Assembly: GCA_031472005.1 (NCBI GenBank)
Contig: PZJY01000001.1
Coordinates: forward strand, 1,302,001 to 1,366,000
DNA: 64,000 nt
DNA from: Tetracladium setigerum
Taxonomy: Eukaryota > Ascomycota > Leotiomycetes > Helotiales
Direction: 5' to 3'
In this document: positions 1 through 12,136 of the stretch, piece by piece
Layout of the letters: the number at the start of each line of letters is the position of its first letter
How positions within the stretch are numbered: the stretch's first letter is position 1
Program-made: the position numbers and the translations under genes
Notes under the pieces: model-generated
What the model saw: the letters and a program-made list of their open reading frames with translations, nothing else
Database searches by the model: none
What the model was told of the DNA's origin: nothing

Positions 1-1474
1 CTATGGTAAGTTTTCAGCTGGTGAAGATGAAACCCTTGCTAACTAACCATTATCAGATCTCTACAACGAAGTTTTCGAGATCATTGACAGTTGTACGTTT
101 GCGGCTAAGACAATTCTCCCACCATGTGGCAAGCCTTCGAACTTATTCACTCAACTTTCAAGGCTGGTGCCGAGCTTTACCTGGAAGACATGCTTCCCGC
201 GCTCGACAACTTTGTTCAATACGGCAGCCAAGCTTTGGCAGAAAATCCTCAGTATCTTGAGGCGATGTTCAGCATGGTCCGAGATATGTTTACCGATGAC
301 AAAGTTGGTGGCGTTGATCGTATTTGCGCCTGCAAGTTGGCTGAAGGTATCATGCTCAGTCTTCGAGGACACGCCGATCAATACGTTCTTGCATTTGTGA
401 GATTTGCAGAATTCTTTTCTCTACGTGCGGCTGGCTAACATGAGGTAGATTGAAATGGCCATGAACATCTTGACAAACACAGACGTCAAGGTTAAGTCTT
501 ACAAGATCCATCTGATGGAGATGGTGATCAATGCCATCTACTACAATCCAGTAAGCTTCAAAACCTAAACGCTTATGAAAGTAATGCTAACTTTGTTAAG
601 GTCTTGACACTTCAAGTTCTTGAATCGAAACAATGGACGAACAAGTTCTTCAGCTTGTGGTTTTCAAGTATCGACAGCTTCAGCAGAGTTCACGATAAGA
701 AGCTGTCCATTGCCGCAATCGTGGCACTTCTTACCCTGAATGCTGACCAAGTTCCCGTCAGCGTTCAACAAGGTTGGCCAAGGTTGTTGCAGGTAAGCTT
801 TCTGCAGGTCCGAGCTTGGTGGAGTCCCATTCTAACGTAAAGTAGGGTATCGTCCGACTATTCCAGACCCTCCCTGCCGCTATGAAGAGTAAGTCATTTA
901 TTCGGGTTCATCAAACATGAACTAATCGTGCAATAGATCGCGAAGAAGCTCTCAAGGATGACTATCCTCTTGAGGATTCCTACAGTGACGCAGAAGGTTC
1001 AGAGGGTGGATGGAGCGATGCTGGTGGCAACGACTGGAAGGAAGATGATGCAGAGGACAACGAGGATATTAAGGATGAAAGTGCTGCATACCTTGAATTC
1101 TTGAGCGAAGAGGTTTGTTTCTCACCTCATTTCTTGCTATCAATCTAACAAAAACAGGCCCAGAAATTCAAGAATCTCGAAGATGATTCAGATGATGAGT
1201 TGGGCGAGGAAACCTTGCTCGAGACCCCACTCGACAAGATTGAACCATATCAGCTCTTCCGAAATGCGCTCCTCAGTAAGTAATGATCGATAGCACGTCA
1301 AGACTATGTCTAACCTCCACAGAACTCCAACAAGAACAACCGCAACTCTACGGATCCCTCACAACCAACCTCACTCCCGATGAACAAGCCATAGTTCAGA
1401 CCGCAGTCCACCAAGCTGAAACTAACGCCACCCTTGCTGCCCAAGCCGCACTTGCAGCAAACGGTACAGCTTGA
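1..1474 (+). CDS. Importin-7/8-like karyopherin (Sxm1/Nmd5 class), C-terminal part
   Basis: The gene enters from the left edge, so the N-terminal HEAT repeats are missing. Exons read as 1-5, 57-396, 449-550, 601-792, 846-888, 937-1112, 1158-1275 and 1323-1474. All introns are about 45-55 bp with GTAAG/GTGAG donors and CTAAC-type branch sites. The visible protein has helical HEAT-like segments (for example FELIHSTFKAG and VHDKKLSIAAIVALLTLN). These are followed by an acidic stretch (DAEGSEGGWSD, EDDSDDELGEE) and a short helical tail ending in TA. This order of HEAT core, acidic loop and C-terminal tail is typical of importin-beta family members Sxm1/Nmd5 and importin-7/8, which carry ribosomal proteins, histones and other cargo into the nucleus. 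Which of the two yeast paralogues it matches cannot be decided from this fragment. Confidence 0.8.
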
Positions 1475-2681
1475 GTTAGTTATCTTTCAAACAAAAACGA
1501 ATGATGCGTGATGAGAAATATGGAGGGGGTGCTGGTCGTGTGTGTTAAACTGGTTGCTCAAGCGTTAAGTGCATAGATGGCGTTCTTGTCTTTATACCAG
1601 GGAGAAACGAAAGTCAAGTTCCTTGATTTACGCCCGTCGGGGAATATCTTGGTTGTGAAAAAGCTCTTATTTGAGTTTGGTGGGCGATTGACTGCGTGGG
1701 AAGGGGAAGGAAGGATTCTGCTTTTTTCCTGGGAGGAGTAGTGAGTGGTACGTAGGTAGGTAGAGAGCGGAAATGATTGATGGTTGAATGGGATATATGG
1801 CAGGGGATGGATGAATGAATGGATGGAATCAAACGTGGTTTATTTTATTGATGTCTTGTCCAACAGTGAAGGACTTTGCAGATTATAAAACTCCTCGTTC
1901 TGTGATGACCAACAACAACGCCGCACAAGTCGAAGCAAGCAAGAATTACTTTTTTTTTATAACTACGTAGATAGGTAGGTAGATAGATAGATATGGAGAC
2001 TTATCTTTCCAAGTATGATCATTATGATTGAGTACCTACCTAGATGATATATGTTTTTAAACAGTGTTTTTTTTTTGAAGCTTTTTTATGACACTCTCTT
2101 GTGTCAAAAAGTTGATGAACCGCCCCATCATATACTGCGTTGTACTCCGTACCTGCGCTTGAATCACGTCCACATCCACATCGATTTTTCGCAAGATCGA
2201 GATTATTGATGACTGTTGCGATATCAAGCTCCGTTATTAGATTTTTAATCCCCCTTGATACTCCAAACAGTGGAAAATTTTGAGTGAAAGGGGGGAGGGT
2301 AAGTTCTGCCGAAGAATGGGGTGTTTTTTCGACAATGGAAGTTGCGAAATGTGGAATAAGCAGATGTAAACAGTTTGATTTGTTGTTTGAGAAGAGTGAG
2401 TCACGGATTCATCTCAGTTTCCGGTTCTTTTTGGATACGCTCTTGTTATCTTTAGATACAGCATGGGAGTGGGAAGGCAGGAGGTACTTGGAAGGAAGAG
2501 TCGTTCTCGTGGACATAGATAGAACGGGTTTGCTCCTCCCAGCATCAAGTCTCAATTTCTCCCTCTCCCTATCTTTCCATTCCTTTTCCCTTCCTTCCCT
2601 TGCGCCTTCCCTCTACTTGTCTCTCGACATACTCGCTCACTCAGTCATTCACACACTCTCTCCTCATCACCCCTCTCCAAA
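1475..2681. other. Intergenic, no gene seen
   Basis: This 1.2 kb stretch holds the 3' flank of the importin gene and the promoter of the GFA-type gene. It has T-runs, a TAGG/TAGA tetranucleotide tract near 1970-1995, and a CT-rich stretch at about 2550-2680 just before the next start codon, as is common upstream of fungal start sites. Open frames here have no recognisable protein character. Confidence 0.6.
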
Positions 2682-3624
2682 ATGTCTTCGGAAGAAGAAC
2701 CTCGAACCCAATCACCCTCAACTCAAAAAAACCACAATGAAGAAGAAATAAAATTCCTAGCAGGCAGATGCAACTGCAATGCAATTCGAATTTCCGTCCC
2801 TGCATCCTCCTTCCCCACCTATTGCGCACTTTGTCATTGTTTGAATTGTCGTGCTAGTAGTGGATCTTTGTTCGTACATCTTCTATTTTATGTTATTTTT
2901 GGTTTTATTATGGGCTGGGCATTGATTTTCTTTCTTCTTTCTTACTTTAATGGTGGTTTTGTTTTCTTTCTTTTCGTTCCATTTAATACTATAATCACGA
3001 ATCTTTACCTACTTTTTGGAGTTCTGGTTTTTATATCAACTCCTCTATGATCCCTATCTTCTCTTTCCTCTCAAACATATAAACAACCTCCCTCCACAAA
3101 TGTCACCAAAAAGACCTCACAAACCACACATATATATTCATATCTATTGTCATCTATTACTTTTCTATCTTCCAAATCCTCCCATTTAATAAATTTCCGC
3201 GTCTTTGTGTTTAACATAAAGATCTTTTAGATTCTCAGTCAACCTCCCAACCCCTCTACAAGATATCACCATAACATCCGGAACACCAAAGGAATTCACC
3301 AACACTGAGAATGGGGAGGGTAAGTTTTTGAAGAGGTTATTTTGCGGGGATTGTGGATCGTACGTTTTTCTCCCTTCTGTTTTCTAATTTTCTATACTAA
3401 AGCCCCTTCTCTTCGCTCGCTCCTTCATAATTAACCCATATACTTCCCCCCACCGGCATATAATCTAATCTATCATACAAAACAGAGCAATCATGTCCAT
3501 CGGCCAAGAAAATCCTCAACTGGCTTATCTCAAAGGTGGATTGTTTGTTAAGACGGGTGTTGAATTGCCGAAAGCGGTCGTTGATCTTTTCTGGGGAGGC
3601 GGGAGAAGTGGGAGGTTTCTTTGA
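2682..3624 (+). CDS. GFA / CENP-V domain zinc protein
   Basis: Three exons (2682-2869, 3231-3359, 3486-3624) give 151 residues. The first intron is long for this window (361 bp) and T-rich. Its GTTCGT donor is the only one that joins SSGSL to FSVNLP in frame. The protein shows the zinc-ligand layout of the glutathione-dependent formaldehyde-activating (GFA) fold: CNC near residue 28, CALCHCLNC at about 47-55, and FCGDCG near 103. A TITSGTP segment lies between them, as in family members. Many fungal paralogues exist and few have a tested substrate, so formaldehyde-glutathione chemistry is not implied. The length is typical of single-domain GFA proteins. Confidence 0.8.
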
Positions 3625-4366
3625 CGGAGAGGACGGTTTGTTGAGAGGAGAGGAGGGTTTGAGAGGGAGGGGGCCCGGAGGTTTGATAGAGATCTTGTTG
3701 GAGGAAGTGGTGGTGGGAAGGAGGTGGTGGTAGGAGGGGGTAGGGATGCCACATCAATTTGGGATAGAGAATAGGGAGGGAATAGGGGGGAGAAGATGTG
3801 GATTGGAGGACGGAGAACTTGCATAGTGGGCAGAAAGGGTAGATTTTCACAGTAAAAACATCAACGGGAACCCGAAAAACACAACATTCACATTGGACCG
3901 CCATAGAGAAGCACGAGAGTTGTTTGTGGTGGCTGGCATTAACATGCTTGTTAATAATAGAGTCTTAAGATCAACCAAATTGATGACCACCGATGAATGC
4001 TGAATGCTTGGTTTTTCCAAAACCAAGAAGGCTCAAGAGAGAGCACTGGTATAAAGATCCCAGTTGCGCATGCTATGCTGTGGAGGGAGGGAGGGGAGTG
4101 ATAAAAACAATGAAACAAAGGTGTGATTTGGTGTGTGGGGCGAAAACAGGTGAGACGCCGATTTGATGCTATGCTGATGCAGTATTATTCAACGGTCGAA
4201 TACTATTCTGAATCGATGAGGGGGAAATGATGATAATGGGTGGAAGAGGTAACGCCCGTCTATATTGAGGTTCATCTGCTGCTGCAATGGAGGTTACGGA
4301 GCAGAGTTTTCTTAAAGCAGGGAGTCCCAGGAGAAGGTATTGTTAAAAGGAGCCTTGCAGCCCGTG
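3625..4366. other. Intergenic between convergent genes
   Basis: This is the shared 3' flank of the GFA-type gene and the leftward gene that ends at 4367. It is purine-rich on the plus strand at 3600-3830 and AT-richer after that. The open frames are low-complexity Pro/Ser translations with no domain signal. Confidence 0.5.
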
Positions 4367-6072
4367 TCAGGTAATGTTATGGTGATGACCATCTTCATTC
4401 CCCACAGCCCCCACATGTACACTTCGAAGATTTCCAGGATCAAGACGGAGTGGCTCGTGTCTGTGGGCATTCGTGGCTGGTGAGGGCGGCGGGGGTTCGT
4501 CTTGATTGTAATCATCGTCATATCCATCATCGTAGTAATCGTCACTTTGTGTCCCTTGACTATGACTTTGATTGGTTGGAGGAGGCTGAACGGCTTGATG
4601 CTGAGCCTGACGATCGAGCGTATTGGTAGCCTTTGGAGCCGCCTTGTTTCCCTTCTTTCCCTTCCGTCCCTTCATCTTTGCCTTCTCCAACAGGCGTCGC
4701 CGCTCCGCCTCTTGTTTCCTCACCCGCCTATCCTTGATCTCATATTGCTTGATAAGAGCCTCTGGTGGAGTGCCAAAGATACGCTCGTATTCGCAAAACT
4801 CGCAGATCCAAACGTCCTCCGCTGCAACTGGATTCTGCATGTTGCGGAACTCTTGGTGTTGGCGCCTTTGCCTTGCAGCAATCAGGTACTCTTTACCTGT
4901 CGGGCGTCGATTCTTCTTCGGACGGCCTGCCGGCGGTGCTTGCTTCTGACCATTGACCGAATGCTGAGAGGCACCGTTTCTCTGGCCAGTTTGGCCATTC
5001 GGAGCGTTGTGACCGCCCGCCATGTTGGGGCTGGTCTGCGTTGCTTGTGTGTTCATTCTTGCTGTTGGTGGGTTTTGGTATAATGGGGAATGGAGAGAAC
5101 CAGGCCACGGTACAGTTCCCGGTACCTGAGAGTCGCAGGTGAAGGTGAATTGGGTGGAAGGACTCGCCTTTTTGGAAGCTTGCTGTTCCAGTAAACTTAT
5201 ATTCTCCTGTCCCCGTGATGGTTGAATTGGACTCTTCTCGGCATTGGCATTGGCGATTGATCTTGATATGATACCTGGGGATTCACCTTGCAGGGTGTTA
5301 GTTGTATTGGGGGGAGAAGAGCGGTTGTGCAGCTGGAGCTCAACTTACTCTGTGCTGGCCACGGGGGCAGCCGCTGCTTGGTGGTTCGGCTGTTGCCCCA
5401 GTTGCCCGATGAATCAGACAAGGTTCGCAAAGGACTCCTGCCACTTCGATTTCGGCCATATCGACCTCTCCCAGGACCAGAGAGTCCATGGCTGCTCGAT
5501 GAGTGATAAGTTACTACTCCGGCAGATGTGTCGTCTACTGCTTCTTCTATACTGGAATTGCCCATAACCTCGTTTGTAAGGTGCACCCCGTTCTCTCCTG
5601 GCGTGGGAATTTTTCGCTTCTTTTTGTTATTAGTGTTCTCGAAAGAATCATATCCATCCGCCGACGAAGCTGCCGATGCAGGACCTGGAGGTTTCGGGTG
5701 TTTTGTGTCTAGTTTTTGGACATAACGATAGGATCTCCCAGTGGTATCCGCCGTATGCCTTGAGTACACCCTGCTCCTGTACGCAATCTCGTCCTCATCG
5801 CTCTCTATCTCCTCCCCAATTCGCCTCGATATATAGCCCCTCGGTTCCAGCTCGTCCTCCCTCTCGCGATTGCTCGGGTGCTGCGACTCCACCACCTTGA
5901 CAAGGCTCACGTCCTCCCGAATGGTGTATGGGTGATAAAAGAGAGGGGTGGTTGGTTGAGGAACAGGAGGGTATTGGATTGTATCCGCAACGTCGGGGGA
6001 CAACCTCTCGCGAAGACGACGTTTGGGTAGAGGGCGTATGGGACGCTCGTAGGGGGAAACGGGGTCAGACAT
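4367..6072 (-). CDS. Conserved basic protein of unknown function, 543 aa, two exons
   Basis: Two long leftward open frames are one gene. A 74 bp intron (5275-5348, GTAAGT donor, CTAAC branch, CCCCAG acceptor) joins exon 5349-6072 to exon 4367-5274 in frame, with 1632 coding bases in total. The start chosen is the ATG before SDPVSPYERPIRP. Sequence above it resembles a 5' UTR intron end (CTAATTGC...TTCCAG). The N-terminus has a PIRPLPKRRLRERLSP motif. The middle is Ser/Gly/Arg-rich and probably disordered. Near residue 390 there is a Cys pair, WICEFCEYERIFG, followed by a highly charged coiled-coil-like stretch (KQEAERRRLLEKAKMKG). The tail is Gln/Pro/Asp-rich with a DDYYDDGYDDDY patch. I do not recognise the family; the CxxC and basic helix could be a small nucleic-acid or metal-binding module. 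Confidence 0.7.
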
Positions 6073-7375
6073 GTCTCGTGGCGATTCTGGAACCAAGAAT
6101 GCAATTAGCGGAAGATACTTAAACAGCACGCCCAGCACGTCTCGAACGGGAGACATCACAGCGAAGGGCATGTATGTATAGAGCACAAACAGCCCCCCAA
6201 GAAGCCCCGGTTCAAGAAATAAAAAAAAGTTGATCTTTGAATTATGACTCTGCGTTGAGGTTTGGCAAGAAGACAACACCACCTACCCACAGACATGGCA
6301 GTTACGCCTTTCCACTCACTACACTACCGCGTGTAGAATTCCCACAGACAAGGCAAGGCCAACACGTGTGGTATGCCTACCTAGGCGAGGTGGAAGAGTA
6401 TCCAAAACGAAGAGCCAAAATGAATCTATCCAAAAACGCAAATCAGCCTCATTTCCACCACTAAAACAAATCCCCTGAGATGCCACGAGTCTCCTCTCTG
6501 TCTCTCTCTCCCCAGCAGGATGCAACAGGCAAGCAACACAGTCGTGCAAGTCGTTGTTGGACCGAAACCACAGGAGTGGAGGAGTGCGTACTTAGTCGAT
6601 TGACTTTCTCCTCCGATTGCTCAGCACGTAAAGGAGGTCGAGGGACGATGGCAAGGGCACGAGCCCGGAGCGGGTATTGTTGAGAAAGCAACTGCCAGAG
6701 GATAAAAGCTCACGGCTCTGAAGCTTGCAGATTTGTCTAGTAGATCCCGAAGCAAAGAGCGTGGGGCGAGGGGTGTGTTGTCTACAAGGGAGGGAGATAT
6801 ATTCGCAGTCGGGATTTGTGGTGGATGTGATGTGGATGTGGAGTTGTCTGGTGCTTGTGCATTTGTCTTGTCCAGTGTCCAGGATGCATGAGTAGTGCGA
6901 AGGGTTGACGACAATGCTCACGTGATAAGCTCGGCCCCTCCAAACTTCGAAAGCCGCCGCCAGTCCCAGATCAGTCCTGGGTGCTGCTGCTGCTGCTGGC
7001 GAGAGAGCGAGAGGAGGGAGAGCCAAAGGCCTCAAAATTCCCCCATTTCATCATCCTCCATTACCTCTCCCCCAGTCCGCCCCCTCGCCATGAACAGCTA
7101 CTCTCACCCACCAGCAGCGCTTGATCTCCCGGTCGCCAGTTATATCTCCATCTTCTTCACACTTTAGAATCGATTCCTCTATTTGCTTTCTCTCCTCTCG
7201 TGAACGGAGACGCTCTGCCGATCGAGAAATTTCCCACTTCGAAAGCTCATCTACGAGCAACAACAACAACCAATTCAACCACTCTTCGACCACACCTCCC
7301 TGGCAGACACCGGGAGCGTGTCGCAACTGTCGAAACAGAACTCTAAATCGCTTCACAGCCCTCACGCTCGCTACA
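6073..7375. other. Divergent intergenic / promoter region
   Basis: This 1.3 kb stretch separates two divergent start codons (leftward unknown protein, rightward PHD protein). It probably holds both promoters and 5' UTRs, including a possible 5' UTR intron of the leftward gene. The open frame runs upstream from 7376 to 7121 with no stop, but the downstream ATG in a CTACAATGG context starts the recognisable protein. Confidence 0.5.
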
Positions 7376-9548
7376 ATGGAATTGGGTCGACGCAGCAGCA
7401 GGACCGCGAGGGCGAGCGCACCACTCCCCTCTGCCTCCCAACACTCGTCCGCCTCTTCTATCTCCTCGGGGCGCGCTGAACGAGCTACCAGATCACATCA
7501 CAAGACCGAGTCACCGCGCAAGACAAACCGCACAGGCTCGCTCTCTTCAGAACCTGCCGATACCACTTCCACGCCCAGTGAAGACACCATCCAAACACGT
7601 CGGAAGCGCGGTCGAGCCGACGAACGAGAGAAGCCTTCGAAAACACAAGCAGCCTCTACTGCCCCTACCAATGGCACGGAGGAAGTTGGGGAAGACGATG
7701 AAGCTGTTCGTTGCATCTGTGGCTTCGACGAGTACCCAGGACCCCCGCAGCTGGAGGAGGACAGCAAAAACGGAATCAAAGAAGGGATTGAGGATCAGGG
7801 TGTTACGACGACCGACATCACAGAAGACCTCGCTGGCTTCTTTCTACAATGCGACGTCTGTAAAGTGTGGCAGCATGGAGGTTGCGTGGGGATCATGAAT
7901 GAAGATTCCAGTCCGGATGAATATTTCTGCGAAGACTGTCGGAAAGATTTACACAAAATATACACAGCGCCGAATGGGTACGTTTACTCTCCCCTATTTT
8001 CCATCAAAAATCGTCGAGCTGGCTCGCAATTTTTTGTAATTGTCAGAATCAGCCCGACAGGGTTCCGTGGCGCAGATGAAGTCCTCCAAGGCTGCGCTGC
8101 TTCAATGCCAACCAACCTCAATCCACAATCAAACTACAATCGCTAACATGATGGGACCCAGGCAACGATATTCGCATTACCTCCCTCTCTATCAAAGCCT
8201 CTCGGCCACAACTTCGCGGGCAGCTTCCTTTTCGAAAGATGGAACAAGGTCGCCGAGGGGCAGCAAGAGCGGACGACCTTCGTCGTCTAGTCTCCAAGGC
8301 GCCGCCGCAAAACGACGCTCGACGATGAACAGTAGAGCCGCATATGATGAGGAAGAACAGTTGCGACGCGCGATCGAGGCAAGCCGGCGCAGAGAGGAAG
8401 GCGACGAAAGCCAGGACGGCAGTGGGACTCGACACGGCAAAAGGGGTCGAAGTGACAGTGAAGAGTGAGCAGGCATTTATCATCAAAAACATGGGAAGAT
8501 AGACACTGACATTTTCACAGGAGACCCAATAGCTCCAAAAGACAGCGTACGGCGTCGAGATCGCCTTCTCCACGCCCGGAATTACATAGGCTCCCTTCTC
8601 AAGCCGAGTCGGACGATGGCATAACAGCACGCGTAACAGGATCAAAGAAAATAAGAGGAGCTGCAGCGCGAAATCACAGGGAGAAGGAGCTGCGTGAGGA
8701 GAAAGAGCGGCAAAGGTTAGAAGCGAAACAGAAACGGATGGGGCGAGCCGAGCGGCGAAGAGTAGACGGTAAGCTAGATCGATCAAATCTAAAGAATGGG
8801 AACTGACAAGAATCAATAGATTCCGATGCCCCCGAAGAAACCCCTCCAGCAACCAAAGCGGTCATCACCAAAACCCTCGAGATCGTAGCTCAAATCCCAG
8901 AGCCGCCCCTTGTACAAATAGCAACTCCCGAATCTCCTCCCCAGTTCCCCCAACCATCTCACACAGAAAAGGCGGCAGGCCCCAAACGCCCACAAGAAGA
9001 AGTCCGGAAAGAATCAGTACACAAAAGACGCCCACCCTCCTCCCGAAACCGACGACAAATCCCCTAACAACCGCTCCCAATCTCGCGACGTACAAAAGGG
9101 AGGAGATGAGAATGGAACGCCCAGCTCGACCATCACAAAAGGCTCAAATCACGAAGGAGGCGGCAAACACGCCAAATCCAAGAACAACCATAACAATAAC
9201 AATAATAGCATAGGAAGTAAAATCACCATGTCAGACATGAAGAAACGAGTCGGCACAATCCTTGATTACATATCAAGAACACAGCTAGAAATGGCGAATG
9301 AAACTATGTCCCCTGCGCGACAACAGGCGACAGAGACATTGCTAGAAGGGATTGCGAATGGGCTGCCAATGATTAGGGTGAATGGGGAGACAAGCGATGG
9401 CGCTGGATCGACAACAGGGGGGGAAGCAAATGGTGGATCGGAAGTTACTTCGCCAGTAGTGAAGGAGTTCAAGGATTTGTCGTGTTTGGAGATGATGGAT
9501 GTTTTGACGCGGCAATTGGTAAAGTGGCAGAAGGAATTTGCCATATAA
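7376..9548 (+). CDS. Cti6-like PHD-finger protein (Rpd3L histone deacetylase subunit type), frame-broken
   Basis: Exons are 7376-7977, 8162-8464, 8521-8768 and 8820-9548. A Ser/Arg-rich N-terminus is followed by a PHD finger at about residues 118-185: CICG, then CDVCKVWQHGGC and YFCEDC. The splice 7977/8162 restores NGQRYSHYLPLYQ, the segment that follows the finger in Cti6-like proteins. A basic linker contains GKNQYTKD, and the C-terminal helical block at 9228-9548 ends LVKWQKEF. In yeast Cti6 recruits Rpd3L/Sin3 to promoters through H3K4me. Exon 4 changes frame between about 8947 and 8991. Reading ends early unless two bases are restored in C runs (8947-8951 and 8989-8991) or one base is dropped. 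With two restored, the gene is 627 codons. Confidence 0.75.
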
Positions 9549-10054
9549 CAGACGTATTTCACCCACCTAGGAAAGGCAGGATGCTAAAAGGAAGGAAAAG
9601 GAGGAAAAGGGACGGACGAGGTAATATGGCATGGCCTCTTCTTGTATTCGGGCAGGGGAGTTTGTAAACATGTGTATGTCTGTCGGTTTGCATACACGGC
9701 ATGGCATGTTTTATTATGGGTTAAACATGGATGAAATGACCTGGCTAGGCATCATCGATCAGGGACTTTTTTGTGGCGTCGAAATCTTTATGTTGTTTTT
9801 GGTGTTTTTTTACGTGAGGAGGCTGGGAAAGGGGAATGGGACTGTACCTCTCCTTGAACCACCGATTTATTTACCTTACTAAACCTATACCCCCCTACTT
9901 TACTCCATAGTAACTCAAAAAATGGAACTGGCATCAGAACAAGAAACAAAGGGCAGATGATGTGGTTATAACTTTCTTATATTGCGCTTTCTTATTTTTT
10001 CATCTTTTTGACTCGTTCTATGCGAGTGGACTTCCAATGGGTAAAAATACCATC
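9549..10054. other. Intergenic between convergent genes
   Basis: The 3' flanks of the PHD-finger gene and the MCC beta gene meet here. It is T-rich with no coding signal. Confidence 0.5.
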
Positions 10055-12136
10055 TTACATTCTAAAGACTCCAAACTTCGTATCCTCAATCTTATTCTTC
10101 CCACCTAATGCAGCCATCAAGCTCAATCCCAGCACTCGTCTTGTGTGACTTGGTGGTATAACACCGTCATCCTGTATATCAAATTACAATCAGCAAGTTC
10201 TCCAATATGTACTACATACTCCTTACCCGCCTACACACTTGAAAAATGATTGTTGAGAAAAGAGAAATCTTACCCATAATCTCGCACTTCCAAATTCCAC
10301 TTTCCCCTCTCGTTCAATCCGTGCTTTCAGTTCTGGATCGACGGACTTTCCAACCGTTTCCATGACGGCGGTGAGTTGCTCGCTGCCCATGATGCCGGTG
10401 CTTGAGTTTGGCCAGGTGAAGAGGAAGCGTGGGGAGTAAGCTCGGCCGCACATTCCGTAGTTTCCTGCTCCTGTTGGTGGGGAGTCTATGTTAGCTTTGT
10501 CTTTTTGATTCTCGCCGTTATATTTGGGAAAAGAGAAAGAAGAGGGAGGAGGCTAAGTAACATGGGAAAACAAACCATTGGAAGCGCCAACCACCACGGT
10601 GAACTTTGGTACATTGGCACACGCAACAGCAGTAACGAGCTTCGCGCCATTCTTTGCGATGCCCTCTCTCTCTGCATCAGTTCCAACCATAAATCCACTG
10701 ATATTTTGTAAGAAAACGAGGGGAATTCCTCGCTGTGAGCAGAGTTCAATAAAGTGAGCTCCTTTGAGAGAGGAGGTGCTGAAGAGGATGCCGTTGTTGC
10801 CGATTATTCCTACTTTCTGACCGTAAATGTGTGCGAAGCCTGTGACGAGGGTGCTACCATAATCGCGCTTGAATTCGGAGAATTCGCTCCCATCGACAAT
10901 GCGAGATATAATTTCATGGATGGGGAGCGGTTTACGGAGATTGGTGCTTGCGATGCCATTTAATTCCTCTGGATCATAGAGAGGTTCGGAGTAAGTGTCG
11001 GGCGAGGGGAACTCCTTCTTAGGCCAATTCAAGTTGGCAATTGAACGTCTCGCGAGAACGATAGCATGAGCGTCATCTACAGCGAGATAATCTGCTACAC
11101 CTGAGACTGAGGTGTGCATTTTACCGCCTCCAAGATCTTCGGCGCTCACGACTTCTCCTGTGGCGGCTTTGACAAGGGGAGGTCCGGCAAGAAAGATGTG
11201 ACCTTGTTGGTCTACGATTATGGATTCGTCTGACATGGCGGGCACATAGGCTCCTCCAGCTGTGCAGGCTCCCATGACGACGGCGATTTGGGGAATCCCT
11301 TGAGAGCTCATGCGAGCTTGGTTGAAGAAAATTCGGCCGAAGTGCTCCTTGTCTGGGAAAACATCTGCTTGATGGGGGAGGTTTGCGCCGCCGGAGTCGA
11401 CGAGATAAACACAGCTATAAATGGCTCGTTAGAGAGAAATAATAAAACATTTAAGCATTTCCTTACGGTAAATTGTTCTCCTGGGCAATCGCCTGTGCTC
11501 TCAAATGTTTCTTTACGGTGATGGGTAGTAGGTACCACCTTTGACGGTCGAGTCGTTTGCAACAATAATACATGTTACGCCTTCTATTACTCCAACGCCA
11601 GTAATGATTCCTCCAGCCTACGATCAAGTCAGTATATGTTTCCACATATTTCACAGCGGGATAATGGCGAGAAGTGATGAGTATACAGCGGCTATGTCAC
11701 CTAAATATAGAGGCATAGAAAGACTTACCGGAACCTCGGCCTCAGGATACACTTCATAGCCCGCCAAAGTCGAAAGCTCTAAGAACGATGTGCCAGGATC
11801 AATTAAAGCCGTAACTCGATCCCGAGGCAGCATCTTCTTTCTCGCAATGTGCTTCTCCCTCGCCTTCAACGGACCTCCCTGACGGATCTTCTTCGTCAAC
11901 TCCTCCAATCTTGCCATAACTTCTCCCATTTGCCTTGCATTCTCCTTGTATTCCTCAGATGAGGGATCGACTATGGTAGGTAGAACGGAGATGGCATTGG
12001 CTTGATTTGGAGTGCAATGGGTTGCGACCCCGCGAGTTGCAAGGCGGGGAGGAAGGGATATGGTTTGGGAGGTTGTGGTTTTCGAGATTTGTCGAGAGAG
12101 CCTCAATGCTCCTCGGGAAGCTCTGATGGTAGACAT
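10055..12136 (-). CDS. 3-methylcrotonyl-CoA carboxylase beta subunit (mitochondrial), one-base frame break
   Basis: Five exons on the minus strand: 12136-11729, 11617-11467, 11414-10576, 10470-10274 and 10171-10055. With one base restored near 11523-11525 they make 570 residues. The start is followed by an Arg/Ser-rich mitochondrial leader. The carboxyltransferase fold is clear: GGIITGVGVIEG, NDSTVKGGTYY, then PITVKKHLRAQ, VDSGGANLPHQAD, MGACTAGGAYVPAMSDE, GIIGNNGILF and YGMCGRAYSPRF. The enzyme carboxylates 3-methylcrotonyl-CoA in leucine breakdown together with the alpha subunit encoded at 24039. Exon 2 lacks one C after TACTAC on the coding strand, so TYY runs into a stop instead of PITVKK. 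The gene is divergent from isovaleryl-CoA dehydrogenase, the preceding step. Confidence 0.93.

Noticed and set aside
3525..3904. Overlapping minus-strand Pro/Ser frames opposite the GFA-type gene 3' end
   Set aside because: Translation of a purine-rich strand; the plus strand carries the real exon.
8118..8852. 244-codon minus-strand frame opposite the Cti6-like gene
   Set aside because: Shadow of well-supported exons; hydrophobic only by codon complement.
8884..8920. 37 bp intron as the explanation for the Cti6-like frame change
   Set aside because: Shorter than any other intron seen here and no branch site; base loss fits better.
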